From: Rhodoferax sp.
Lineage (GTDB): Bacteria; Pseudomonadota; Gammaproteobacteria; Burkholderiales; Burkholderiaceae_C
Direction: 5' to 3'
NCBI RefSeq assembly: GCF_018063565.1
Contig: NZ_JAGPBB010000012.1
Location: 1-61,232, forward strand
DNA: 61,232 nucleotides
This document shows, piece by piece, positions 8,911 to 17,245 of this stretch. The translations under genes and the position numbers were made by a program. The notes under the pieces were generated by a model that saw only the letters and a list, made by a program, of their open reading frames with translations, ran no database searches and had not been told where the DNA came from. Every line of letters begins with the position of its first letter. Position 1 is the first letter of the stretch.

Positions 8911-9245
8911 GTGAACTTGCGGAAATCGCCCTAAGTTGTTGATTTCTGGCTGTTTTACCGGTCATCCAAGTTTTCTGTGGATAACTTTGTGGACAGCAGG
9001 TCAATAGCCGTCGCCAAGCCTTGTAAATCAAGGCTTTGCTTAGGCTGCACAAAAAAACGGCAAAATAAAAAACTGTTCAAAATCAATGACTTGAGTTCGC
9101 TACCGGTTTGCTAGCGATGATTCGTGTGAATTCAGACCCGACTGCTGACGCTCACCTTTTTTGTGCATAAGTGACACAAAAATTTTGCTTTTGGCGCTCA
9201 AAAAGCCCGGAAAAGTGCTAGGTAACCCGGACCTGAGACCGCCGC
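8911..9245. other. Intergenic region upstream of priA with DnaA-box-like sites and hairpins
   Basis: No gene is visible in these 335 bases. TGTGGATAA at 8976-8984 is a perfect DnaA box (TTATCCACA on the other strand), and TGTGGACAG at 8988-8996 is a second, imperfect one in the same direction. A perfect inverted repeat, AAGCCTTG (9016-9023) and CAAGGCTT (9029-9036), and a second one, TCGCTA (9097-9102) and TAGCGA (9112-9117), flank an A-rich stretch at about 9050-9090. The region must contain the priA promoter. It is too short and lacks enough boxes to be called an origin. Confidence 0.45.
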
Positions 9246-10334
9246 TCAGCGCATCTGCCGCGATTGCTCATGCACCGCTTGCACCAGTGCGGCCACGTGT
9301 TCGGGTGGCGTGTGCTGGCTGATGCCATGACCCAGGTTAAAGATGTGGGTTGGCCCCTCGCCGCTGCCAGTGTGAGGGGTACCAAAGGCGGTGAGCACCT
9401 TCTGCACCTCGGCGGCGATTTGTTTCGGGTTGGCAAACAGCACGTTGGGGTCCAGATTACCCTGTAACGCTTTGCTACCACCCACCAGGGCACGCGCCTT
9501 GGTCAGGTTGACAGTCCAGTCCACACCCAGGGCGTTGCAGTCGAGTTCGGCCATCTCTTCCAGCCACAAGCCGCCCCCTTTGGTGAACACAATGCTGGGA
9601 ATCGTCGCGCCGGCCCAGGTCTTGTGCAGCTGCGCTAGCACGCGGCGTGTGTAGGCCAGGCTGAACTCCTGAAACGCACCATCGGCCAGCACGCCGCCCC
9701 AACTGTCAAACACCATCACCGCCTGTGCGCCGGCTTCGATTTGGGTGTTGAGGTAGAGCGCTACCGCATCGGCGTTGATCTGCAGCATCCTGTGCATCAG
9801 GTCGGGGCGGCTGTACATCATGGTTTTGACCAGCCGGTAGTCGTCCGAGCCTGCACCCTCAACCATGTAACAGGCCAGGGTCCACGGGCTGCCCGAAAAA
9901 CCGATCAGTGGCACCCGGCCTTGCAGCGCACGCCGGATCGAGGTGACGGCGTCAAACACATACCGCAGCTTGTCCATGTCAGGGACGGCGAGCCGGGCCA
10001 CCGCGGCCTCGTCGCGCACGGCATGGGCAAATTTGGGTCCCTCACCCAGAGCAAAACTCAGGCCCAGCCCCATCGCGTCGGGCACGGTCAGGATGTCGCT
10101 GAACAAAATGGCCGCATCGATGGGAAAGCGCTCCAGTGGCTGCAGCGTGACCTCGGTGGCAAAGTCGGTGTTGGTCGCCAGCCCCATGAAACTGCCTGCC
10201 TTGGCACGGGTGGCGCGGTACTCGGGCAAAAAGCGCCCGGCCTGTCGCATCATCCAGATCGGTGTGTAGTCGGTGGCCTGGCGCAGGCAGGCGCGCAAAA
10301 AGTTGTCGTTCTTGAGGGGGGCAAAGGTATTCAT
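9246..10334 (-). CDS. hemE: Uroporphyrinogen decarboxylase HemE
   Basis: A 362-residue cytoplasmic enzyme of heme synthesis that removes four carboxyl groups from uroporphyrinogen III to give coproporphyrinogen III. The substrate-binding signature [16 protein letters not shown] is at residues 25-40, the catalytic-aspartate block [12 protein letters not shown] near residue 80, and the later [13 protein letters not shown] and FNLGHGI motifs are all present. Length is typical. The open frame extends to 10358, but the ATG at 10334 directly precedes the conserved N terminus. The dsbD stop is 20 bp upstream on the same strand, so the two may be cotranscribed. Confidence 0.95.
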   Translation of the reverse strand: MNTFAPLKNDNFLRACLRQATDYTPIWMMRQAGRFLPEYRATRAKAGSFMGLATNTDFATEVTLQPLERFPIDAAILFSDILTVPDAMGLGLSFALGEGPKFAHAVRDEAAVARLAVPDMDKLRYVFDAVTSIRRALQGRVPLIGFSGSPWTLACYMVEGAGSDDYRLVKTMMYSRPDLMHRMLQINADAVALYLNTQIEAGAQAVMVFDSWGGVLADGAFQEFSLAYTRRVLAQLHKTWAGATIPSIVFTKGGGLWLEEMAELDCNALGVDWTVNLTKARALVGGSKALQGNLDPNVLFANPKQIAAEVQKVLTAFGTPHTGSGEGPTHIFNLGHGISQHTPPEHVAALVQAVHEQSRQMR

Positions 10335-10354
10335 GTCTGAATTGTCGCATCGGG

Positions 10355-12523
10355 TCACAGCCCCGCGATGGCCTGGCGCAATTCACCCGCTGACAGGATT
10401 TCAGACAGCAGCACGGGCGCCCGGCCCTGCTGGTACAACACATACACTGGCACCCCATTGCGACCCAGGGCCGCCAGTGCTGCGGTGATGCTGGCGTCAC
10501 GCCGGGTCCAGTCAGCGCGCAGCAGGGTCACTTTCTTGGCATCAAAGTCAGCCAGTACCTCAGGGTTGGACAGTGCGGTTTTCTTGTTGTACTGGCAGGT
10601 CACACACCACGCGGCGGTGAAGTCCACAAATACCGGTGTACCGGTGGCCAGCAACTGTTCGACCTTGCCCGGTGCCCAGGGTTGCCAGCGCTGACCGATT
10701 GCACTGCTACCCGGCGCTTCAGTCATTTTGAGCACATGGGGGCCAAGCGCGCTGGTGAGCAAGGCGAAGGTGGCAATGGCAAAAGCCGCCATGTAGGGGC
10801 GACTGCGCCCGCGCAGGGTCAACGACCAGATCACCAGGGTCAGCGCCACCAGCAGTGCCAGCAAGGCGCCAGCGCCGTCGATGCCGGTCTGTTGCCCCAG
10901 CACCCAGACCAGCCAGACCACGGTGGCAAACATCGGAAAGGCCATGGCACGGCGGAAAGTGTCCATCCAGGGGCCAGGTCGTGGCAGCCTGCGCGCCAGC
11001 ATCGGCGACACACTGGCCGCCAGATACGGCAGCGCCATGCCAACGCCAATGGCGGCAAAGATCGCCAGCGCCTGCAAGGCGGGCAAACCCAGCGCCAGGC
11101 CAAGTGACGCTCCCATGAATGGCGCGGTGCAGGGTGAAGCGATGGCCACCGCCAGAATGCCGGACAAAAATGCATCCAGCGCCGGATTTTTCGCTTGCAG
11201 CGCGGCCAGGCGCCCCGGAACCATCTGGCCAAACTCAAACAGCCCTGCCAGGTTCAGGCCGATCAGCGCAAACAGCACCGCCAGAGCCACCACCACCGCC
11301 GGCGACTGCAGCTGAAACCCCCAACCCAGTTGCTCGCCGGCGCTGCGCAGCACAATCATCAGTGCGCCCAACGCGACAAACGACAGCACCACCCCGGCGC
11401 TGTAGGACAAGCCGCTGACGCGGTGGCCACGCCGGTCGTCGGCATGGCGGGTAAAACTCATCAACTTGATCGCCAGCACCGGAAACACGCAGGGCATCAG
11501 GTTCAGCAGCACGCCGCCCAGCAAGGCACCCAGCAGTGCCAGCCAGACGGTGCCGGAGGCCTGGGGGGCGGCCGGGATGCCGGGCAGCGGCTTCGAGATG
11601 ACCGGTGCGGCGCCTGCAGTGGTCGACTCAGCCTTGGCAGGCCAATGGCCGTCAAGTTGTGCCCGGGTGGCCCAGCCCTGGCGTTTGCCGCCCAGCTCGG
11701 CCACCAGCACCAGCGGCAGCGCATCCGGGCGGGCACTCTGGTGCGTGGCCAGCGGGATCCGGGCGCGCCATTGCGAGCCTTGCCAGGACTGGGTCCAGGC
11801 GGCGGCGACTTCGATCACCTCCGGTGTCTCCGGAAAAAACTCCAGCGTCTTGCCCTGCAGCCCGGTCGGCAGGCCATCGATGGTCAGCACCAGTTGTTGG
11901 CCCTCGGGCTTCATGCGGGCGATGCCGGCAGCAGGTTGGGGCGCGGCGGCAAAAGCGGCTTCAAAGGCCGCGGCGTTGGGTGCAGTCGAGCTTTGAACGG
12001 GCAACTGCAGCACAAACTCGCCGTCTTGCGGCACACACTCCTGACGGCACACCAGCCAGCTTGCCTGTAGCTTCACTTCGAGCTGCGGGTTCAGTGCGGA
12101 GGGTTTGAAATCCGGGGTGATGGTCAGCGGTACCGGCAGCAGCACCGTGCCATCAAAGCCGTAATTGGCCAGGTCGCCAATGGGCAGCTTGCGTGGAATC
12201 GGCCAGGCAATGTCGCCGGCCAGCACACCGGTGGGCAGGGTCCATTGAAGCGTGGTGGGTTGTCCGGAGTCACCCGAGTTTTTCCAGTAGGTGTGCCATT
12301 CGGGCTGGTGCGTCAGCTGCAAACCAACCCAGACCGTTTTACCCGCATCAACACCCTGCGGGGCGTGCACCATCAGCTCGGCGCGCACCTGCTCGGTAGT
12401 GACCACTGATTTGGCAAGGTTCTGCGCTACAGCCCAATTGCCAAAAGTGCTGACAGCTATCAAAAACAGCGTAAATAGCAGACGGTTGACGGGCTGTATC
12501 AAGGTCATGAGGTGTTGTCGCAT
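10355..12523 (-). CDS. dsbD: DsbD-type thiol:disulfide interchange protein (transmembrane reductase)
   Basis: A 722-residue membrane protein that carries electrons from cytoplasmic thioredoxin to periplasmic thiol proteins. Order of parts: signal segment ([14 protein letters not shown]), a long periplasmic N-terminal domain with a Cys pair in [13 protein letters not shown], a membrane domain of about eight helices with the two electron-relay cysteines in [13 protein letters not shown] and [10 protein letters not shown], and a C-terminal thioredoxin-like domain with AAWCVTC near residue 640. The N-terminal domain is of the longer ScsB/DsbC-like type rather than classical DsbD-alpha. Start is ATG 12523 or 12508; both fit the signal peptide. 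Natural partners in cytochrome c maturation or disulfide isomerisation are not next to it. Confidence 0.87.
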   Translation of the reverse strand: MRQHLMTLIQPVNRLLFTLFLIAVSTFGNWAVAQNLAKSVVTTEQVRAELMVHAPQGVDAGKTVWVGLQLTHQPEWHTYWKNSGDSGQPTTLQWTLPTGVLAGDIAWPIPRKLPIGDLANYGFDGTVLLPVPLTITPDFKPSALNPQLEVKLQASWLVCRQECVPQDGEFVLQLPVQSSTAPNAAAFEAAFAAAPQPAAGIARMKPEGQQLVLTIDGLPTGLQGKTLEFFPETPEVIEVAAAWTQSWQGSQWRARIPLATHQSARPDALPLVLVAELGGKRQGWATRAQLDGHWPAKAESTTAGAAPVISKPLPGIPAAPQASGTVWLALLGALLGGVLLNLMPCVFPVLAIKLMSFTRHADDRRGHRVSGLSYSAGVVLSFVALGALMIVLRSAGEQLGWGFQLQSPAVVVALAVLFALIGLNLAGLFEFGQMVPGRLAALQAKNPALDAFLSGILAVAIASPCTAPFMGASLGLALGLPALQALAIFAAIGVGMALPYLAASVSPMLARRLPRPGPWMDTFRRAMAFPMFATVVWLVWVLGQQTGIDGAGALLALLVALTLVIWSLTLRGRSRPYMAAFAIATFALLTSALGPHVLKMTEAPGSSAIGQRWQPWAPGKVEQLLATGTPVFVDFTAAWCVTCQYNKKTALSNPEVLADFDAKKVTLLRADWTRRDASITAALAALGRNGVPVYVLYQQGRAPVLLSEILSAGELRQAIAGL

Positions 12524-12651
12524 AAGGGGCACGCGCTGGATGGCGCTCTGGCCAGGGCCGGGGTGGACTCGTGCCACCGCGTTTAAGTTCCGCCAACCGG
12601 AGGTGCTGTCATCGGGTCGCTGGGCATACCCGCCGTCAGGGCAGAGCGGCA

Positions 12652-12966
12652 TCATGCCTGAAAAACCGACGGCAGCTTGCCGGGGGCCTTGATGCGCAGC
12701 TGTTTATTGACGTTTTCCTGGCCAAACACCACCGTGATGTCCGATACCCGTACACCAAACAGCGGTGCCAGAAAACGGACCATGTGGTCAGTGGCCTTGC
12801 CGTGTTCAGGCGCGGCGGTCACGCTGACCTTGAGCTGGGTGCCCTTGGGTTTGCCAATGGCGTCCTTGCTGGCGCCGGGTTTGCCCAGGATGTTGAGCAC
12901 CAGCACGTCGCCGTCCCAGGCAAAGAAGCTATCGCCCGTGAGGTTTCTGATGGGGCCGCGGCTCAT
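12652..12966 (-). CDS. yggU: YggU/DUF167 family small protein
   Basis: A 104-residue protein of the DUF167 (YggU) family, a conserved small alpha/beta fold whose biochemical role is not established. The family pattern is clear: LN-(I/V)-x-x-K-PGASKD near residue 27-35, LKV-x-V-TAAPEHGKAT in the middle (about 46-60) and a late hydrophobic strand. The ATG overlaps the stop of the upstream alaX-like gene by four bases (ATGA), so the two are translationally coupled. It ends 129 bp before the dsbD start. Confidence 0.85.
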   Translation of the reverse strand: MSRGPIRNLTGDSFFAWDGDVLVLNILGKPGASKDAIGKPKGTQLKVSVTAAPEHGKATDHMVRFLAPLFGVRVSDITVVFGQENVNKQLRIKAPGKLPSVFQA

Positions 12967-13739
12967 GGGATGGATGGTGCAAAACCCAGCACCACGCGAC
13001 GCGTCATGGCAGATTTTTTCTCGATCTTGGTGACGACGACCTGGCCAATTTCAGCGGTGTTGGCCACATGGGTGCCGCCGCAAGGCTGCAGGTCGATCAG
13101 GGTGTCGCTGCCAATGCGGATGGTGCGGATCTGGCCGCTGCCGCGCGGCGGTTGTACCGACATGCTTTTGACCAGCGCCGGGTTGGCATCGAGTTCGGCA
13201 TCGGTGATCCGACCGACCGCGACAGGAAGCGCGGCTTGCACCAACCCGGCGATGGCCGCACTCAGGCGGTCTTTGTCCAGCGCCTCAGTCATGTTGAAGT
13301 CCAGTCGGGCGTAGTCGGGTGTGATCGAGCAGCCGTTCACCAACTGCGGCACGATGTGGCACAGCAAATGGGTCGCCGTGTGAAAACGCATCATGCGGTG
13401 TCGGCGTGCCCAGTCGATGCGCGCCATCACGGGGGTACCAGCGGTCAGATGCGGGCCGGCAGTTTGGTCCTGAATCAATAGCTGTTGCAGCACGTCGTTA
13501 TTGGGCTGGTGGCATATTTCATTGCTGAAACTGCCGTCCTCGGCCTTGCCCTTGCGGGTGTCCACAATGCTGATCTGCGACCCATCGGGCAGCAGCAGCA
13601 CGCCACTGTCACCGGCCTGGCCGCCACCCAAAGGGTAAAACACGGTTCGGTCCAGCACGATGCCCTGTGGCGTGATGGCGGTGACGATGGCACTGCACTC
13701 GGGCAGGTAAGCGTCCTGGCGGAATAAGTCTTGTGTCAT
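12963..13739 (-). CDS. AlaX-like alanyl-tRNA editing hydrolase
   Basis: A 258-residue free-standing relative of the alanyl-tRNA synthetase editing domain; such AlaX proteins hydrolyse tRNA-Ala wrongly charged with serine or glycine. Zinc ligands are visible as HTATH (H120, H124) and CGGTH (C220, H224), and the N-terminal FYPLGGGQAGD signature is at about residues 34-44. The frame is open to 13814, but the ATG at 13739 fits the family start. The gene overlaps yggU by four bases and is divergent from yjdM (159 bp between starts). Whether it prefers Ser- or Gly-tRNA cannot be told. Confidence 0.85.
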   Translation of the reverse strand: MTQDLFRQDAYLPECSAIVTAITPQGIVLDRTVFYPLGGGQAGDSGVLLLPDGSQISIVDTRKGKAEDGSFSNEICHQPNNDVLQQLLIQDQTAGPHLTAGTPVMARIDWARRHRMMRFHTATHLLCHIVPQLVNGCSITPDYARLDFNMTEALDKDRLSAAIAGLVQAALPVAVGRITDAELDANPALVKSMSVQPPRGSGQIRTIRIGSDTLIDLQPCGGTHVANTAEIGQVVVTKIEKKSAMTRRVVLGFAPSIP

Positions 13740-13897
13740 GCTGAGCATTTTCGCAGTTTGGTGTCCGGGTCGGGTGTCATCGGCTTGCGATGCCCGGTAT
13801 TCGATAATATGCAATGCAAGCCTCGCGCCCGGAGTGTCCCGTGCTTGCGTACTCGCCTGGCCCCAGGCTCGACCCTGTTATGGATGACGCCAATCTC

Positions 13898-14245
13898 ATG
13901 TCCAACTTGCCCGCCTGTCCCCAATGCACGCTCGAAAACACCTACCCCGATGGCGACAATTTTGTCTGCCCCGACTGCGGGTTTGAGTGGCCGCGGGTCG
14001 CAGTGGGCGACGAGGTTGATGCAGCGGGTGGCCCGGTGGTCGACGCCAATGGCAACACCTTGGTCAGTGGAGACACGGTGATCCTGATCAAAGACCTGAA
14101 GGTCAAGGGGTCGTCCATCGTGCTGAAGAAAGGCACCAAGATCAAGGGCATCCGTCTGCCTGAGGGTGCGGGTGACCATGAGGTGGATTGCAAGACCGAT
14201 CAGGGTGCCTTCATGCTCAAAGCCGAATTCATGAAAAAAGCCTGA
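13898..14245 (+). CDS. yjdM: YjdM/PhnA family zinc-ribbon protein
   Basis: A 115-residue protein of the YjdM (formerly PhnA) family. It has an N-terminal zinc ribbon with CPQC (C7, C10) and CPDC (C24, C27) followed by a KOW/SH3-like beta domain with the conserved GDTVILIKDLKVKGSS segment. The old name suggests alkylphosphonate use, but the family's function is not settled and no phn genes are nearby. I chose ATG 13898 because the zinc ribbon starts directly after it; an ATG at 13880 and a longer open frame to 13814 exist. The creatininase-family gene begins 32 bp after the stop. Confidence 0.85.
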   Translation: MSNLPACPQCTLENTYPDGDNFVCPDCGFEWPRVAVGDEVDAAGGPVVDANGNTLVSGDTVILIKDLKVKGSSIVLKKGTKIKGIRLPEGAGDHEVDCKTDQGAFMLKAEFMKKA

Positions 14246-14277
14246 GCCCATCCCTGTTTTTGTCACTGCTGACTGCC

Positions 14278-15120
14278 ATGTCCACACCTTCACGTTTCTG
14301 GGCCGACCTCGGCACCCACGACTTTGCCGCCTTGCAGGCCAGTGGTGCGATGGCGCGCACCATTGCGGTGTTGCCGGTCGGTGCCACCGAACAACACGGC
14401 CCGCACCTGCCGCTGCGGGTGGATACGGCACTGGTCGATGGTGTGATTGCGGCGGCGCAGTCCCACCTGGCCGACGATTTGAAGGTGCTTTTCTTGCCGA
14501 CCCAAGCGGTTGGGTTGAGTCCGGAGCACGCGCGTTTTCCAGGCACCCTGACGCTGAAGAACGAGACCATTCTGCGACTCTGGACCGACCTGGCGGAGTC
14601 GGTTGTGGCCAGCGGGGTCCAGAAGCTGCTGATCTTCAACGCCCATGGCGGCAACGTCAGCGTGATGGACCTGGTGGCGCGTGACCTGCGTGCCCGTCTG
14701 GGAATGCTGGTCTACAGCGCCAGTTGGTTCAATCTGCCACTGATCGATGCGCAAGGGCAAGATTTGAGTGCCCAGTTCGGCGCGCCGGAGCAGCGTTTTG
14801 GCATTCACGGTGGCGCTTTGGAGACCTCGATGATGCTGGCGCTGGAGCCGAACCAGGTGGTGATGCAGCGGGCGCAGAGCTTTGGTTCAAGCGCCCAGTT
14901 GCGGGCGGCGCGATTCGACATTTTGGGCAATGGCAAAAGCGCCAAGCTGGCCTGGCAAATGCAGGACTACAACCCGGCGGGTGCGGTTGGCAATGCGGCT
15001 GCAGCCACTGCGGGCGCTGGCCAGGCCTTGCTGGACGCAGCGGGTCGGGCGCTGGCGCAGCTGCTGGCCGAGATGGATCAGCTGCCTGCCGACACGCTGC
15101 GCGGCGAGCTGGCGCAGTAG
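14278..15120 (+). CDS. Creatininase-family amidohydrolase
   Basis: A 280-residue protein of the creatininase (creatinine amidohydrolase) superfamily, metal-dependent enzymes acting on cyclic or linear amides. The metal-site motif PVGATEQHGPHLPLRVDT is at about residues 29-46, the FNAHGGN block near residue 118-124 and the G-x-H-x-G-x-LETS motif near residue 178-186. The substrate could be creatinine, a formamide or a peptide-type precursor as in MftE; nothing around it decides this. The ATG at 14278 precedes the conserved domain; the frame is open further upstream through the end of yjdM. An EamA permease gene follows 26 bp later and is probably in the same transcript. Confidence 0.82.
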   Translation: MSTPSRFWADLGTHDFAALQASGAMARTIAVLPVGATEQHGPHLPLRVDTALVDGVIAAAQSHLADDLKVLFLPTQAVGLSPEHARFPGTLTLKNETILRLWTDLAESVVASGVQKLLIFNAHGGNVSVMDLVARDLRARLGMLVYSASWFNLPLIDAQGQDLSAQFGAPEQRFGIHGGALETSMMLALEPNQVVMQRAQSFGSSAQLRAARFDILGNGKSAKLAWQMQDYNPAGAVGNAAAATAGAGQALLDAAGRALAQLLAEMDQLPADTLRGELAQ

Positions 15121-15146
15121 GCGGCCGCTTGGTTCAGACCGATCCG

Positions 15147-16040
15147 ATGCTCAGTTACGATTTGTTTGCGCTGGGGGCAGCCGCCTGTTGGGCACTGGGC
15201 AGCGTGACCTCGGTCACCCCGGCGCGTCATCTGGGGGCGTTTGCCTTTACCCGTTGGCGCATGGCGATGGTGGCGTTGATGCTGTGGACGGTGGTGGCTG
15301 TGACCGGGCATTGGCGTGGCTTCGAACCCAGCTACTGGGGGGTGATGGCCATCAGCGGCCTGATTGGCATCTTCGTCGGTGACACGGCACTGTTTGCCGC
15401 CATGAATCGCCTGGGGCCGCGCCGTGCCGGGGTGCTGTTTGCCACCCATGCGGCGTTCAGCGCTGCGCTGGGTTTTGTCGTATTGGGTGAACGCATGAGT
15501 TTGCAGGCCTTTGCCGGTGCCGTGCTGACCCTGGTGGGCGTGATGACCGCGATTGTGCTGGGCCGCCACAAGGACGAAACCCATGCCTGGGAGGCAGATC
15601 GTGGCCACGTCGGGCTGGGTGTGGCGCTGGCTTTGCTGGCGGCCTTGTGCCAGGCGGTGGGTTCGCTGGTGGCCAAACCGGTGATGGCCTTGCAGGTTGA
15701 TCCGGTGATGGCCTCCGCTGTGCGGGTGACGGTGGCCACCTGCGCCCACTTTGTGCTGTTGGCGGTTGGTTTTGGGGCTGCGCGGGCACAGCAGCCAGCC
15801 ACGGCCCGGGTGCTGGCGCAAACCGCGCTCAACGGCTTCATCGCCATGGGCATCGGCATGACGCTGGTGTTGCTGGCGCTGGAAAAGGGTGACGTGGGGA
15901 TGGTGGCCATCCTGTCGTCAGTGTCGCCCATACTGGTGTTGCCCCTGTTGTGGTTGCAACTGGGGCGTGCCCCGGCACCCGGTGCGTGGGTAGGCGCCAT
16001 TCAGACCGTGCTGGGTACCGGGCTGATCCTGTGGCGCTGA
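15147..16040 (+). CDS. EamA/DMT-family transporter
   Basis: A 297-residue inner-membrane protein with ten predicted hydrophobic segments in two EamA repeats, the drug/metabolite transporter architecture. Visible features are the opening YDLFALGAAACWALGSV and repeated glycine-rich helix ends such as GDTALFAAMNRLGP. The start ATG at 15147 gives a normal DMT N terminus; the open frame continues far upstream only as an overlap with the creatininase gene. Substrate unknown. Its place 26 bp behind the creatininase gene suggests one operon, perhaps moving the product or substrate of that enzyme, but this is inference. Confidence 0.82.
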   Translation: MLSYDLFALGAAACWALGSVTSVTPARHLGAFAFTRWRMAMVALMLWTVVAVTGHWRGFEPSYWGVMAISGLIGIFVGDTALFAAMNRLGPRRAGVLFATHAAFSAALGFVVLGERMSLQAFAGAVLTLVGVMTAIVLGRHKDETHAWEADRGHVGLGVALALLAALCQAVGSLVAKPVMALQVDPVMASAVRVTVATCAHFVLLAVGFGAARAQQPATARVLAQTALNGFIAMGIGMTLVLLALEKGDVGMVAILSSVSPILVLPLLWLQLGRAPAPGAWVGAIQTVLGTGLILWR

Positions 16041-16081
16041 GATGGGTCCAAACAAGTACTTAGAGTTGCCGCTCTAAGAAA

Positions 16082-16159
16082 ATGTTGCATTGCAACAAAA
16101 AGTGCTTGCATGGGCACGGGTTATCCCTATAATTCGTTCCATGCTGCACTGCAACATAA
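16082..16159 (+). promoter_or_regulatory. Phasin promoter with two copies of a palindromic operator (PhaR-like)
   Basis: A strong sigma-70 promoter has -35 TTGCAT at 16106-16111, a 16-base spacer and -10 TATAAT at 16128-16133. Two copies of one motif bracket it: ATGTTGCATTGCAACAAAA at 16082-16100 and ATGCTGCACTGCAACATAA at 16141-16159. They match at 16 of 19 positions, and each carries a TTGCA/CTGCA-N-TGCAA palindrome. One copy lies just upstream of -35 and the other on the start point. PhaR, the PHA-responsive repressor, binds TGC-rich palindromes at phasin promoters, so PhaR is the likely ligand. Confidence 0.65.
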
Positions 16160-16207
16160 ATTGCAAAGCAGTTGACCCAACCCGCAACCTACCTGAAAGT
16201 AACCACC

Positions 16208-16753
16208 ATGTTCATGACCGCCGACCAATTCGCCACCTCCAACAAAGCCAACCTGGAAACCATCAAGGGTTTGTCGACCAAGACCTTCGCCGGGTTCGAG
16301 AAGATGGCTGAACTCAACCTCGCCGCTGCCAAAGCGCTGATGACCGAGTCCTATGAGCACGCCCAGTCCCTGCTGGCAGCCAAAGACGCCCAACAAGTGA
16401 TCGCCCTGCAAACCGGCCTGGTCGCCCCCATGGCCGAGAAGGCAGCGGCCTACGGTCGCCATGTGTATGGCATCGCTGTTGAAACCAGCGCCGAGTTCAC
16501 CAAAGTGCTCGAAGGCAAGGCCGTTGAAGGTCAAAAGGCTTTCAACCAAGCCATGGACAGCATGACCAAGAATGCCCCCGCGGGCACCGAGTCGGCTGTG
16601 GCGGTGCTCAAGAGCGCCCTGGCTTCGAGCCAAAGCGCCATTGAATCCGCTCAGAGCGCTGCCAAGCAAGCCCTGGCCATGGCCGAGAGCAATGTCTCTG
16701 CCGTGACCGAGCAAGCCCTGAGCGCTGCCGCTGCCGTCAGCAAGAAGGCCTAA
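16208..16753 (+). CDS. phaP: Phasin family protein (PHA granule surface protein)
   Basis: A 181-residue, helix-rich, alanine- and lysine-rich protein of the phasin_2 type, which coats polyhydroxyalkanoate granules. The family pattern is visible: an N-terminal Q-x-A-x-S-x-K-A-N-L-E-T segment, F-x-G-F-E-K-(M/L)-x-E-L-N-L-A-A-A-K-A (about 35-52), and a C-terminal Ala/Ser-rich coiled coil ending SKKA. Two ATGs are possible, 16208 and 16214. No PHA synthase is near, as is common for phaP. It is monocistronic, with its own promoter and operators upstream and a strong hairpin terminator right after the stop. Confidence 0.88.
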   Translation: MFMTADQFATSNKANLETIKGLSTKTFAGFEKMAELNLAAAKALMTESYEHAQSLLAAKDAQQVIALQTGLVAPMAEKAAAYGRHVYGIAVETSAEFTKVLEGKAVEGQKAFNQAMDSMTKNAPAGTESAVAVLKSALASSQSAIESAQSAAKQALAMAESNVSAVTEQALSAAAAVSKKA

Positions 16754-16779
16754 ACCCCCTCGACATCACCTCGTGATGC

Positions 16780-16809
16780 AAAAAAAAGCACCTTCGGGTG
16801 CTTTTTTTT
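16780..16809 (+). terminator. Rho-independent terminator of the phasin gene
   Basis: A stem of A-rich/T-rich arms around AAGCACC-TTCG-GGTGCTT, with a stable TTCG tetraloop, followed by a run of eight T residues. It starts 27 bases after the phasin stop codon. Confidence 0.9.
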
Positions 16810-17245
16810 ATTCCTTTTCCTGGGTCTTGCCACGCTGTTGGCCCGGCGATCTCTTGAAGTCCAATGCTTGCATGGACTTGGATCATTTTCAATTGACAGC
16901 TTTAGGCCTGAGAGGAGCCGGTCGCTGAAGCAGATTGGCGTTCTCAACCCGACCCGTTGCTGTCGTAGCGATCGCCCAAGTCGACGCCCATTGGCCGACT
17001 GGGTGCCTCAAGGTCAGCAAGGTGGCCGCCTGCCGACACAGGACGAACCAGAAAGGAACTCTGCTGAATCAAATGAAGAAATCTTGATCCACAGCAAAAC
17101 CCAAATGTTACTAAACCAAAAAAATATACCGCTTTGCCCTTAAAACTAAATGAATGCCCGTCGCATCATTGTCGGCAACCCTGAATGAGGATTGGGCATC
17201 TCACTCGTAGGTCATTTGTACATTCATTCGCGAAGTCGCAGTCTC
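16810..17245. other. Gap between phasin terminator and chemoreceptor gene
   Basis: No gene is supported in these 436 bases. It contains the left copy of an 18-bp direct repeat at 16921-16938. To the right of that repeat the sequence is visibly poorer in GC (for example 17080-17150, rich in A) than the surrounding genes. A weak sigma-28-like arrangement, TAAA at 17141 followed 15 bases later by GTCGCATC, could be the chemoreceptor promoter, but it matches the consensus at only five of eight positions in the downstream block. Confidence 0.4.
16921..16938 (+). repeat. 18-bp direct repeat, left copy, flanking the chemoreceptor block
   Basis: GTCGCTGAAGCAGATTGG is repeated without mismatch at 19843-19860, about 2.9 kb away in the same orientation. 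The bases just outside the two copies are unrelated. The pair encloses exactly one gene, the chemoreceptor at 17246-19726, and reads like an attachment-site or target duplication. Confidence 0.7.

Noticed and set aside
7537-8934. 465-codon open frame on the plus strand across priA
   Set aside because: It is antisense to priA, which has all helicase and zinc motifs. High GC makes long antisense frames common.
8911-9245. Chromosome replication origin
   Set aside because: Only one perfect and one imperfect DnaA box and no dnaA, dnaN or gyrB nearby; the A-rich stretch is short.
12424-12464. Possible further copy of the interspersed repeat in the dsbD signal region
   Set aside because: GCGCT and GCTAT are present but 32 bases apart instead of 24, so the match is not distinguishable from chance.
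17141-17167. Sigma-28 promoter for the chemoreceptor
   Set aside because: TAAA-N15-GTCGCATC fits only part of TAAA-N15-GCCGATAA, and a chance match in an A-rich region is likely. Mentioned only as weak.
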